DNA of 8,141 bases from JBDTZF01 sp040005265 (GCA_040005265.1 JBDTZF010000116.1:1-8141), one strand, 5' to 3'; numbered from the stretch's first letter, positions 1 to 5,950 are shown. Notes: generated by a model from the letters alone, not told the origin. Translations and numbers: made by a program.

Positions 1-398
1 GCCTGGCAACGCAATCGACTCTGCACTTGGTGAAGCCGCTTGGTTTTTCCCTGGACGATCGACAACTGAAGCGCGCCGGTCTCGATTACTGGGATGAAGT
101 CGGCGTTCGGTTGTGGGATTCCTTCGGCGAGCTGCAACAATCACAGGGACCGAATACGCGATATTTTTTTCTGACCACAAAAACGAAAAGCGCTTACTAC
201 GACGTGAGATTCGTGCCCGGGGATTTTCTGGTGTTCGGGCGCGAAACAAAAGGCCTGCCGGAAAGCTTGCTGGCGGCTAACAGCGATCGTTGCATCACGA
301 TTCCCATGCATGGAACGCGCAGCCTGAATCTGGCGACGGCTGCGGCGATTGTTTTGTTCGAAGCCGTTCGACAACAAGACGATCGACTGGATCGCTAA
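1..398 (+). CDS. trmL: tRNA (cytidine/uridine-34 2'-O)-methyltransferase TrmL, 5' end missing
   Basis: This is the C-terminal part of a SPOUT-class RNA methyltransferase, the family that uses S-adenosylmethionine to 2'-O-methylate the wobble base of certain leucine tRNAs in the cytoplasm. The reading frame is open from base 3 and reads LATQSTLHLVKPLGF, which matches the family's segment after the missing N-terminal asparagine/arginine motif. Downstream come the SPOUT knot motifs: FGRETKGLPESLL, which matches the family's FG.E..GLP motif, and then IPMHGTRSLNLATAAAIVLFEA, the SAM-binding trefoil loop. The gene ends at TAA 396-398. A TTG at 27 is an internal Leu codon, not a start, because conserved family sequence precedes it. 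The full family length is about 150-160 residues, so roughly 20-25 residues lie outside the window. The family call is firm. The exact tRNA target is inferred from the family. Confidence 0.93.
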   Translation, partial: LATQSTLHLVKPLGFSLDDRQLKRAGLDYWDEVGVRLWDSFGELQQSQGPNTRYFFLTTKTKSAYYDVRFVPGDFLVFGRETKGLPESLLAANSDRCITIPMHGTRSLNLATAAAIVLFEAVRQQDDRLDR

Positions 399-600
399 CG
401 AAAGCTCGCCACGGCGAGTCCGTCCAACGGCGGACAGAAGGTAACGAGGGTGTTGCAGTTTCTTGTGCAGCAACACCCGGCGGATCGAGCAGTCAACGCT
501 CCGCCCGGTCGCGATCCCATGGTGTTAATTTAGGCGGCGAAGCCGCAATTATTTAGCATCGCCCCCGAAAGCATTCGGGGCCGATCCACCTGTCCGAGAA
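399..600. other. hairpin-dense intergenic region after trmL
   Basis: No convincing gene lies here; an 88-codon open frame at 290-556 overlaps trmL and has no family features. The stretch is unusually rich in perfect or near-perfect inverted repeats. CTCGCC/GGCGAG lies at 405-418. GTCCG/CGGAC lies at 418-435. A 9-bp stem GGGTGTTGC/GCAACACCC lies at 448-478 with a 13-nt loop. GGCGGA/TCCGCC lies at 479-505. GCGGC-GAA-GCCGC lies at 534-546. A 7-bp stem CCCCGAA/TTCGGGG with a four-base loop lies at 563-580. None is followed directly by a T-run, so they are not plain intrinsic terminators. The region could be a structured RNA, a repeat of the REP type, or a long 3' UTR of trmL. I do not recognise a known RNA family in it. 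Confidence 0.5.
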
Positions 601-776
601 CTCGCGTGTATTTTTTTTGAGCCCGGGAGGCGTCCAAAACGCGTCTCACAAACGTTTCATAATCAGGGATCAATAGGACTCTCGCCGGACGTGTCATCGC
701 CTCGTTTGCTGATGAACTTTGAATAACTCACCGGCCCGGCTTGTCGAAGTAGGTAAGGACAACAGAAAGGGAAATT
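601..776. other. leader region upstream of the first PG-binding-like gene
   Basis: This non-coding stretch contains an 8-base T-run at 611-618, a short inverted repeat GCGT/ACGC around 631-642 and a TATAAT-like CATAAT at 658-663 without a good -35 partner. I could not place a promoter with confidence. A Shine-Dalgarno-like AAAGGG lies at 766-771, five bases before the ATG at 777, and this supports that start codon. Confidence 0.4.
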
Positions 777-1664
777 ATGAAACAAATTATATATTCAGTA
801 TGTGTTGGGAGCATGGCACTGGCGCTAACGGCGTGGGGCGCACCGAATGACACGTCGAATGACGGAAAACGAAAGGGACGGAGCTCAAGTGAATCTAGCT
901 CCCAGGTAAAATCCTCTTCGGCGAAAAGCAGAGCGACGGTAAGGAGCGGTGGAACGATGCGCGCAACGCGCAATTTCACGAATACGCGATTCAACCAGCG
1001 CAATTACGTGAAATCCAATGTGCGTTCGAATGCCACAGTCCATCGCACACACACACTCCGCGAACGAAGCGTGGCGACGAACAGCCGGCTTCGCGCGACC
1101 CGCAATGTCGGGGTCAATCGCGAAAGGAACCTCACGACGAGACGTGCGCTTCGCGCTAATAACGAAGTCGCAGTAAATCGCGGGGATAATTTCAGGAAAA
1201 ACCGCACCCGAAACATCGAGGTCAATCGGAGCCGAAACGTATTTGTAACCAACAACTGGCGTGGCCACCGTTTCGCCGGTCACAATTACGCCGCGTTCCG
1301 GAACTATCACCGGCAATGGCATAATCGCGGTTGGTGGAGGAACCACTACCCGCGCATTGTCTTCATCACGGGAAATCCGTGGTATTGGGACAGCGGTTAT
1401 TGGTATCCGGCGTGGGGTTACAATTCGTACGGATACTATCCATATGACGGGCCGATATATGCCGGCTACGCGGATCTAACTCCCGATCAGGTGGTCGTGA
1501 ACGTGCAACAGCAGTTGCGACGCGACGGCTACTATTCAGGACCGATCGATGGCGCTCTGGGACCAATGACGCGGCAAGCCATTGCGGCGTTCCAGGCTGA
1601 CAACGGATTGGCGATCACGTCGACAATTGACCAGCCTACGCTCTCCGAACTCGGCGTAAGCTAG
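777..1664 (+). CDS. exported Arg/Asn-rich protein with C-terminal peptidoglycan-binding-like domain (tandem paralog 1)
   Basis: The 295-residue product starts with a signal peptide (residues 1 to about 22, hydrophobic core from I4 to W20, likely cut near WGA-PND). A Ser-rich stretch (36-51) leads into a strongly basic, low-complexity region (about 52-160) dominated by Arg, Asn and Thr. That region holds three imperfect copies of a motif like RNVxVNRxRN at 108-118, 128-138 and 144-154. An aromatic/His-rich block follows (about 166-230) with WHNRGWW, YWDSGYWYPAWGY and GPIYAG. The last 60 residues match a PG_binding_1-type fold: NVQQQLRRDGYYSGPIDGAL, GPMTRQAIAAFQ and a final TLSELG. The domain suggests binding to the cell wall or a cell-wall-like polymer in the periplasm. 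No catalytic domain is visible. The start is backed by AAAGGG at 766-771. The gene precedes a paralog at 1847. Its precise function is unknown. Confidence 0.85.
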   Translation: MKQIIYSVCVGSMALALTAWGAPNDTSNDGKRKGRSSSESSSQVKSSSAKSRATVRSGGTMRATRNFTNTRFNQRNYVKSNVRSNATVHRTHTLRERSVATNSRLRATRNVGVNRERNLTTRRALRANNEVAVNRGDNFRKNRTRNIEVNRSRNVFVTNNWRGHRFAGHNYAAFRNYHRQWHNRGWWRNHYPRIVFITGNPWYWDSGYWYPAWGYNSYGYYPYDGPIYAGYADLTPDQVVVNVQQQLRRDGYYSGPIDGALGPMTRQAIAAFQADNGLAITSTIDQPTLSELGVS

Positions 1665-1685
1665 CCTTCGTATCTTAAATTAAGG

Positions 1686-1715
1686 GAGCCGCACGGTGAA
1701 CTCATCGTGCGGCTC
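1686..1715 (+). terminator. strong hairpin after paralog 1
   Basis: A perfect 10-bp stem, GAGCCGCACG/CGTGCGGCTC, can be extended by four further pairs, including one G-U, to leave a small AACT loop. It starts 22 bases after the stop codon of the upstream gene, which is where a terminator would be expected. The following sequence (TTCGCGTTATAG) has only a weak T content, so it may terminate inefficiently or stabilise the 3' end of the transcript instead. Confidence 0.6.
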
Positions 1716-1774
1716 TTCGCGTTATAGGGCGCTCGTGGCTCGCGACTTAGAGAGGATTTTTGTCCCGCGCAACT

Positions 1775-1802
1775 TTGACGCGCCACATGAATTGAATAGA
1801 TT
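1775..1802 (+). promoter_or_regulatory. sigma-70-like promoter for paralog 2
   Basis: TTGACG (1775-1780, five of six consensus bases) and TAGATT (1797-1802, four of six) are separated by 16 bp. Transcription would begin near 1809, giving a leader of about 38 nt that includes the GGAAG ribosome site at 1831-1835. An 8-bp inverted repeat, ACTTTGAC (1772-1779) and GTCAAAGT (1810-1817), brackets the core promoter and overlaps the -35 element, so a regulator could bind here. The promoter call rests on pattern matching only. Confidence 0.45.
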
Positions 1803-1846
1803 GACCAGAGTCAAAGTCCAAGAAAACCAAGGAAGTTAACTAAATT

Positions 1847-2710
1847 ATGAAAATGTTACTAGTATTACTAAGCTGTTTCGCTCTTGTCGGCGCCGCATTG
1901 GCGGACCCGCCCGACAATCACAAAAAAGGCAAGGGCAAGCATGGAGACGAAGCCGAAGTCGCACCACAGGGAGGCAATCAGGGCAAAATCAAAGGCAACG
2001 GCCCACAGAACCGGAAAAATATGTCCGGGATGAACCAGACCACGGGAACCGGAAGCAATCAGCAGTTTCAGTCAAACAAGTTCTCGAAAAAGGGACACAA
2101 GTTTGACTCCGCCGATTCGAATGTGGCGGTGCAGCACGGCGAAAAGCTTCACGGCCGAAACAAGTCCGCTGACTTGCCGAACGCGAACCCATTTGGCGGA
2201 AACAAATTCCAGGGCAAGAAGTTCGAAAAGAAACACTTTGAGTTGGCGAGCAAGGCCAAGGGAAACATCCCAAACGTGAAATTTAAGGAAGGCAAACACA
2301 TTGAAGGGGCCGAGCATTGGAAAGGCAACAAGTACGTCGTCTTCAAGAATTACAAGTGCGAATGGCACGACCACGACTGGTGGCATAACCACCATAACAA
2401 GATCGTTATCGTCTTTGGAGGCGCCTATTACTGGGATAACGGCTACTGGTTCCCGGCCTTCGGCTACCAGCCGAATGCGTTCTATGCATACGAAGGGCCG
2501 ATCTATGCCGGGTCCGTTCAGATGGACCCAGGTCAGGTCGTCGCTAACGTGCAGGCCGCGCTCCAAGAGCGGGGCTACTTCGTGGGAGAAATAGACGGTG
2601 CTCTTGGGCCGATCACCCGCGCCGCGCTGGCCAAGTACCAGGAAGATCAAGGATTTGAGCCGACGGGCGCAATTGACGAGCCCACGCTCGTATCGTTCGG
2701 AATGGCCTAA
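1847..2710 (+). CDS. exported Lys/Gly-rich protein with C-terminal peptidoglycan-binding-like domain (tandem paralog 2)
   Basis: The 287-residue product has a clear Sec signal peptide (1-19, ALA cleavage site before DPPD). A long hydrophilic, probably disordered region (20 to about 157) follows, rich in Lys, Gly, Asn and Gln, with fragments such as KKGKGKHG and FGGNKFQGKKFEKKHF. Residues 158-287 align without any gap to residues 166-295 of the upstream gene's product, at about half identity by my hand count (64 of 130). The aromatic block has a dense His cluster, CEWHDHDWWHNHHNK (171-185), that could bind metal. The end is a PG_binding_1-type domain (NVQAALQERGYFVGEIDGAL, GPITRAALAKYQ, TLVSFG). 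GGAAG at 1831-1835 is the ribosome site, with a rather long spacing of 11. Binding to cell-wall material in the periplasm is inferred. No enzyme motif is present. Confidence 0.85.
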   Translation: MKMLLVLLSCFALVGAALADPPDNHKKGKGKHGDEAEVAPQGGNQGKIKGNGPQNRKNMSGMNQTTGTGSNQQFQSNKFSKKGHKFDSADSNVAVQHGEKLHGRNKSADLPNANPFGGNKFQGKKFEKKHFELASKAKGNIPNVKFKEGKHIEGAEHWKGNKYVVFKNYKCEWHDHDWWHNHHNKIVIVFGGAYYWDNGYWFPAFGYQPNAFYAYEGPIYAGSVQMDPGQVVANVQAALQERGYFVGEIDGALGPITRAALAKYQEDQGFEPTGAIDEPTLVSFGMA

Positions 2711-2723
2711 TTCGAATCCAAAT

Positions 2724-3938
2724 TCACAAGGAACCGCCGCGGTTGTCCGCGGCGGTTTTTTTGTACAGAGATGCCACCAGGAAAAATCCAGCGCTCAGGA
2801 AAAAGAAAAGCACGGCGAAATTCCGGAACCAAAGCACAAGCGGTGGCCAGTAGGGATGACCGATGAAATCCCATTTTCCTTCAAGCCACGGGGAGTCACA
2901 GAGCAGCCAATAAAGCGAATAAATGTAGGCAGTGCCGAGCGCAGTGGCCGGAATGAAAAACCAGGCGCTTAGAAAAAACCAGAACGGCAGCGACCAGGCG
3001 AAATATTGGAATGCCCAGTTATCACTGAAACCGTACACGACCACGTAAAGCATCCCGATCGTCGCGCAGATTTCAGGCACCGAGCGCCGATCACGTCGCA
3101 TCCAGACCAGCAGGAACGCCAGGATGAGAGCCAGCTGCCAGCTGTGATTAATGAAAAAGAGGACCGGCGCATGAAGCGACTCCGGCCATTTTTCCGGCGA
3201 AGCGATAAAGGAGAAGAGCAACACCTTCGGTCCCCAGATTGAAACGTAGCCGGTGGTATGAAGCTGCCCACCGTGATACCCAAAGACACTGGCGATCACG
3301 ACGGGGGCGTCCAGGATGAGGGCCGGGACGTAGGAAGCGATCGCAGTAGCGCCAGCAATAACAAGAAAGAGAAAGCGGCGACGCCAACCCGGGATGAACA
3401 GAACAAGCGCGGGAAACGCGAGAATCCCCGGAAGTTTTATCCAGAGGCCCGCGCCAGCTGCGATCGCTCCACCGACCGTGTTTTCCTTCGATAGCAGCCA
3501 GATACAGAGCAAAAGAAAAAACGGGATCGCCGAATCGGTGTTGCCATGATAAGCGGAGAAAATAATCGCCAGCGGATTGAGCCAATAGCCTGCCGCGAGG
3601 AGCCATCGAAACTGATTCGCACCCAGAAGTGCAATCAGGAGAACGACGGTGCCGGCATCGATCAAGGCAAACGGCGCTCGGAGGAGGATGCGATACGGAA
3701 TACCGCTGGCATCAGCCGCGCGCAGAAGAAGCGCTTCGACGTAACTAATGAACGGCGGATGATTCGCGCCTTCATCAACGTGGTAGTAACCGATCAATCC
3801 CTGATCGCGCACGTTGGTGGCGTGCTCGACCCAAAGCTCAACATCCCGGGTGCCCTGAGTGAAAACGACCAGATATAACCGGAGCGCAGCGCCGATCGCC
3901 ATTGCGGACCAAAACCAAATCCCCGGGCGGGTAAACAT
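2724..3938 (-). CDS. multi-pass membrane glycosyltransferase, GT-C fold (GT87/DUF2029-like)
   Basis: The 404-residue product is highly hydrophobic with roughly ten or more membrane segments. It has the landmarks of lipid-linked-sugar glycosyltransferases of the GT-C class: an acidic motif in the first outer loop (RDVELW, 31-36, D32 and E34), NHPPFISY (59-66), AYHGNTDSAIPF (129-140), which resembles the family's GQxDS, and GLWIKLPGILAFP (164-176), which resembles the family's KLPP segment. Such enzymes usually take a sugar from a polyprenyl-phosphate carrier on the outer face of the inner membrane. The acceptor here is unknown. The ATG at 3938 lies 8 bases after the stop of the upstream phosphatase gene and has no clear Shine-Dalgarno, so translation is probably coupled. 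The stop at 2724 lies 13 bases from the stop of the convergent gene. The assignment is by motif and topology, so the exact family is uncertain. Confidence 0.75.
   Translation of the reverse strand: MFTRPGIWFWSAMAIGAALRLYLVVFTQGTRDVELWVEHATNVRDQGLIGYYHVDEGANHPPFISYVEALLLRAADASGIPYRILLRAPFALIDAGTVVLLIALLGANQFRWLLAAGYWLNPLAIIFSAYHGNTDSAIPFFLLLCIWLLSKENTVGGAIAAGAGLWIKLPGILAFPALVLFIPGWRRRFLFLVIAGATAIASYVPALILDAPVVIASVFGYHGGQLHTTGYVSIWGPKVLLFSFIASPEKWPESLHAPVLFFINHSWQLALILAFLLVWMRRDRRSVPEICATIGMLYVVVYGFSDNWAFQYFAWSLPFWFFLSAWFFIPATALGTAYIYSLYWLLCDSPWLEGKWDFIGHPYWPPLVLWFRNFAVLFFFLSAGFFLVASLYKKTAADNRGGSL
2732..2762 (+). terminator. intrinsic terminator of paralog 2, overlapping the end of the convergent gene
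   Basis: An 11-bp perfect stem, AACCGCCGCGG/CCGCGGCGGTT, has a TTGT loop and runs into seven Ts (2756-2762). It starts 21 bases after the stop codon at 2708-2710. It is a textbook Rho-independent terminator for the + strand. On the minus strand the hairpin is followed only by TTCC, so it should work poorly there. The same bases encode the last residues of the convergent membrane glycosyltransferase. Confidence 0.9.
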
Positions 3939-3946
3939 TGCGCGAT

Positions 3947-4789
3947 CTAGCGATTTAATGATTTAACGGTTCGTTTGTGTTTGTCGTAAACACACACTTC
4001 GCGCACGCCCAGGATCGACATCTTTTCGGCGAGCCGATCGTAGTTCTCGCCGAGTTGAGCATGCGAGTGTGCATCGGAAGCTGTGGTGAATGGAATTCCC
4101 CGCGCCGCGGCAAGCCTGATGATCTCGTCGCCCGGATAGAGTTCGTTCACAGGTTTGCGCCAGCCGGCGGTTGATAATTCAATGGCGAGTCCGCGAGAAC
4201 AAATCAGGTCGAGCGTCTCGCCAATGATGGATTCAATCGCACCAGCCGGCCGGTGACCATGGATTTTCACGAGATCAATATGAGCGAGGCAATCGACCAG
4301 GCCGCTTGCTGCGATATCGCGCACGCGACGAAAATAATCCGAGTAGATTTCGCCGATATCGCGATTCTGGAATTGCGCGGCGCCGTCGGGAACGACGTCG
4401 AACATTTGATCGTCGCGTTCGAGGTAATGAACCGAACCGAGCACGAAATCGAGCTGGTCCCAGTTTGTCTCAACCCATTTCCGGCCGGCAGGCGATGTCT
4501 CGGGATCGTTATCAAGCTCGATGCCCGCTCGAATTTGAACATCGCCGTTTTTCTCCCTCAATCGGTCGATCTCGGCAAAATCGACGCCACTGCAATAGCG
4601 ATCGTGATCGGTAAATGCGATGTCGGTCAATCCGCGGGTTCTCGCGCTGTCGATCCACGGTTGCAGCAGATCCGCCGAGTAAGGCCGCACCCGGTGCCCC
4701 TGCGGATGCATGTGGTAATCCGAAAAGAGTTGATCGTTCTTAGCTGATAGTTGATCGGCAGCCACGTTTTCAGTTCTAACAACTATCAA
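3947..4789 (-). CDS. PHP-family phosphoesterase, HisJ/HisK-type histidinol-phosphatase
   Basis: The product is up to 280 residues with all the metal-binding motifs of the polymerase-and-histidinol-phosphatase (PHP) fold: DYHMHP (24-29), FTDHD (59-63), GIELD (89-93), GSVHYL (119-124), AHIDLVK (169-175) and SDAHS (238-242). STAGWRKPVNELYPG (206-220) matches the HisJ/HisK signature around NTSGLRKP, so histidinol-phosphate hydrolysis in histidine synthesis is the leading guess, although no his genes are nearby. The start is uncertain. TTG at 4789 gives about 22 residues before the first motif, longer than usual for HisJ. A GTG at 4765 would give 272 residues. The ATG at 4793 is out of frame and meets a stop at once. 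No clear ribosome site precedes either start. The gene is the second of three minus-strand genes, 13 bases after the BsuPI-like gene. Confidence 0.85.
   Translation of the reverse strand: MIVVRTENVAADQLSAKNDQLFSDYHMHPQGHRVRPYSADLLQPWIDSARTRGLTDIAFTDHDRYCSGVDFAEIDRLREKNGDVQIRAGIELDNDPETSPAGRKWVETNWDQLDFVLGSVHYLERDDQMFDVVPDGAAQFQNRDIGEIYSDYFRRVRDIAASGLVDCLAHIDLVKIHGHRPAGAIESIIGETLDLICSRGLAIELSTAGWRKPVNELYPGDEIIRLAAARGIPFTTASDAHSHAQLGENYDRLAEKMSILGVREVCVYDKHKRTVKSLNR
4745..4788. repeat. 9-bp inverted repeat at the start of the PHP gene
   Basis: TGATAGTTG (4745-4753) and CAACTATCA (4780-4788) are perfect reverse complements separated by 26 bases. They flank the first codons of the phosphatase gene, so the transcript could fold over the TTG start and include the alternative GTG start at 4765 in its loop. 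A role in translation control is possible but unproven. Confidence 0.5.
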
Positions 4790-4802
4790 CCATCAAGGTC
4801 TG

Positions 4803-5417
4803 TTATGGCGCCGTGAGAAACTTTTGGCGGGTTCGCAGTTCCGGATACTTGGGAAAGAGAACCTCGACGACGAAAACCTTGTTGGGCGCAAGGTCGCGCG
4901 TGGCGATCGTTTCGTTGTATTCAACGTGCTCTCCCGGATTGATTAGGAGCGAACCAGGCTTTGCGGTCACGGCATGATTATCGGACCATCGCGTCAGAAT
5001 AATCTCCGCCGAATTCATCAGAAAAATCTCGATCCGTTGATCGTTGGGAAAGTCCAGCTCAACGGTGCGTTTCCCAAGATTGGTCACCGTCAGCTTTACC
5101 TCGAGCTGCCGGGTCTCGGATAGTCTGATCGTTTCTGGCGAGATTTGCAGATCGAGCGCAAGTCCGCGCAATTTTGGGTCCTTGTAATCTGGAACGGAGC
5201 GCTTCGAGGAGCCGCCAAACGGATGCAGAACGCGGCTGAACCAGCCTCGCTTCTGCGGTTTTGGTTGCGGGGACGATTGTACCGTTTGCGGCGTTTGTGG
5301 CGTGGCGGCCGGAGTCGTTTGCAGCAGCTCCGGCGCAGGCGTGGGTACAAACTCCTGGGCAGACGCGTGCGCGGCGACTAAACAGACCGCTATCAGTAAT
5401 TCAAGACTTCGCCTCAT
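4803..5417 (-). CDS. exported protein with BsuPI-like (intracellular proteinase inhibitor) domain
   Basis: The 204-residue product begins with a Sec signal peptide (1-20, cleavage after ASA) and then has a Pro/Thr/Gln-rich spacer (about 21-56). The C-terminal domain (about 85-180) is a beta-sandwich of the BsuPI type, shown by LEVKLTVTNLGKRTVELDFP, the QRIEIFLMN strand, RWSDNHAV and LLINPGEHVEYNETI. This corresponds to the family pattern of LxVTN..., F.SGQRYDF, WRWS and L.PGE...Y. BsuPI was named for a Bacillus proteinase inhibitor, but the domain is widespread in exported proteins and its role here is unknown. The gene is first in the minus-strand operon, followed by the PHP phosphatase. The ATG at 5417 has no Shine-Dalgarno and sits very close to a possible promoter, so the mRNA may have a very short leader. 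Confidence 0.75.
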   Translation of the reverse strand: MRRSLELLIAVCLVAAHASAQEFVPTPAPELLQTTPAATPQTPQTVQSSPQPKPQKRGWFSRVLHPFGGSSKRSVPDYKDPKLRGLALDLQISPETIRLSETRQLEVKLTVTNLGKRTVELDFPNDQRIEIFLMNSAEIILTRWSDNHAVTAKPGSLLINPGEHVEYNETIATRDLAPNKVFVVEVLFPKYPELRTRQKFLTAP

Positions 5418-5426
5418 GACGGGGGT

Positions 5427-5455
5427 TAAACAGCAAACGTTGCAAATCCTGTCAA
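5427..5455 (-). promoter_or_regulatory. possible promoter for the minus-strand three-gene operon
   Basis: Read on the minus strand, TTGACA (5455-5450, perfect consensus) is followed 17 bases later by TGTTTA (5432-5427, a poor -10 match). Transcription would begin near 5420, only a few bases before the ATG at 5417. The -35 is convincing, the -10 is not. Confidence 0.35.
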
Positions 5456-5467
5456 ACCCTTTATCAA
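5440..5467 (+). promoter_or_regulatory. possible divergent promoter for the SecD-head-like/M23 pair
   Basis: TTGCAA (5440-5445) and TATCAA (5462-5467) are spaced by 16 bp and overlap the oppositely directed promoter candidate. The predicted start of transcription is at or next to the ATG at 5474. That fits the absence of a ribosome-binding site in the 56-bp gap. Confidence 0.3.
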
Positions 5468-5473
5468 TCCGCC

Positions 5474-5950
5474 ATGAGAAGGGTCTGCCTGATTCTCTTT
5501 TTGCTGGTGCTTACGGTCCCGGTCGCGACTGCCAGGGAGCGACAGCGGCATTGTATGTTTCGAGTGCATGCGCAGGCGAATCTACGCGACACAATGGCTT
5601 TTGCCACATCGGTGCCGGCAAAGTTTTCAGGCAAAGATGTCGCTATCGAAAAGACGGCGCGCATATCCGAGCGGGACGTAATCGCATTTTATCCATACCA
5701 CGCTGCTGACGACAGTTATGGCGCGCTCTTTCAGCTCGATGAGCATGGCCGGGTAGCACTGGAAGCCCTAAGCCTGGAGCAGCGCGGCAGTTTCCTTTTC
5801 TTGTTTATAAATGGCCGCTCGCTCACCGAACTCGAAATCGACAAGCGCGTGACCGATGGAAAAATCTATATTGCCTCCGGGCTGACTGCAGCCGACATCG
5901 AATTGATGAAAAAGGATTGGCGATTGATCGGGCAGAAGAAGAAACGGTGA
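5474..5950 (+). CDS. small exported protein with SecD P1-head-like domain
   Basis: The 158-residue product has a Sec signal peptide (1 to about 20, cleavage after ATA). Residues about 83-150 read like the P1-head subdomain of SecD: ALFQLDEHGRVALEALS, then GSFLFLFINGRSLTELEID, then DGKIYIASGLTAADIELMKK. This order (strand, helix, the I(V)LDGxVxSAP-like strand and turn, glycine strand, then a (F/L)T.eEA.-like helix) is characteristic of that fold. The rest of SecD, including all membrane segments, is absent, so it cannot be a translocase subunit as such. A Lys/Arg-rich tail (QKKKR) ends the protein. The stop codon overlaps the ATG of the M23 peptidase gene by one base (TGATG), which points to a shared function with it. 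The fold similarity is my reading of the pattern, and the function is unknown. Confidence 0.6.
   Translation: MRRVCLILFLLVLTVPVATARERQRHCMFRVHAQANLRDTMAFATSVPAKFSGKDVAIEKTARISERDVIAFYPYHAADDSYGALFQLDEHGRVALEALSLEQRGSFLFLFINGRSLTELEIDKRVTDGKIYIASGLTAADIELMKKDWRLIGQKKKR

Noticed and set aside
1..30. GNAI in frame 2 and RLC in frame 1 beside the trmL frame, suggesting a frameshift
   Set aside because: Frame 3 itself reads LATQSTLHLVKPLGF, which is normal TrmL sequence, so the other-frame matches are coincidental.
611..618. Eight-T run as an intrinsic terminator for trmL
   Set aside because: The nearest good hairpin (563-580) ends 30 bases before it, too far for a Rho-independent terminator.
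658..663. CATAAT as a -10 element for the gene at 777
   Set aside because: No acceptable -35 element exists at 15-19 bp spacing, so the promoter of this gene remains unplaced.
885..1346. 153-codon open frame on the minus strand within the first paralog
   Set aside because: It is a by-product of the Arg-rich coding bias of the real gene. It lacks a ribosome site and family features.
2072..2650. 192-codon open frame on the minus strand within the second paralog
   Set aside because: It lies wholly antisense to a well-supported exported protein and shows no recognisable domain.
4253..4747. 164-codon open frame on the + strand opposite the PHP gene
   Set aside because: The PHP gene on the other strand has all its metal motifs, so this frame is a shadow.
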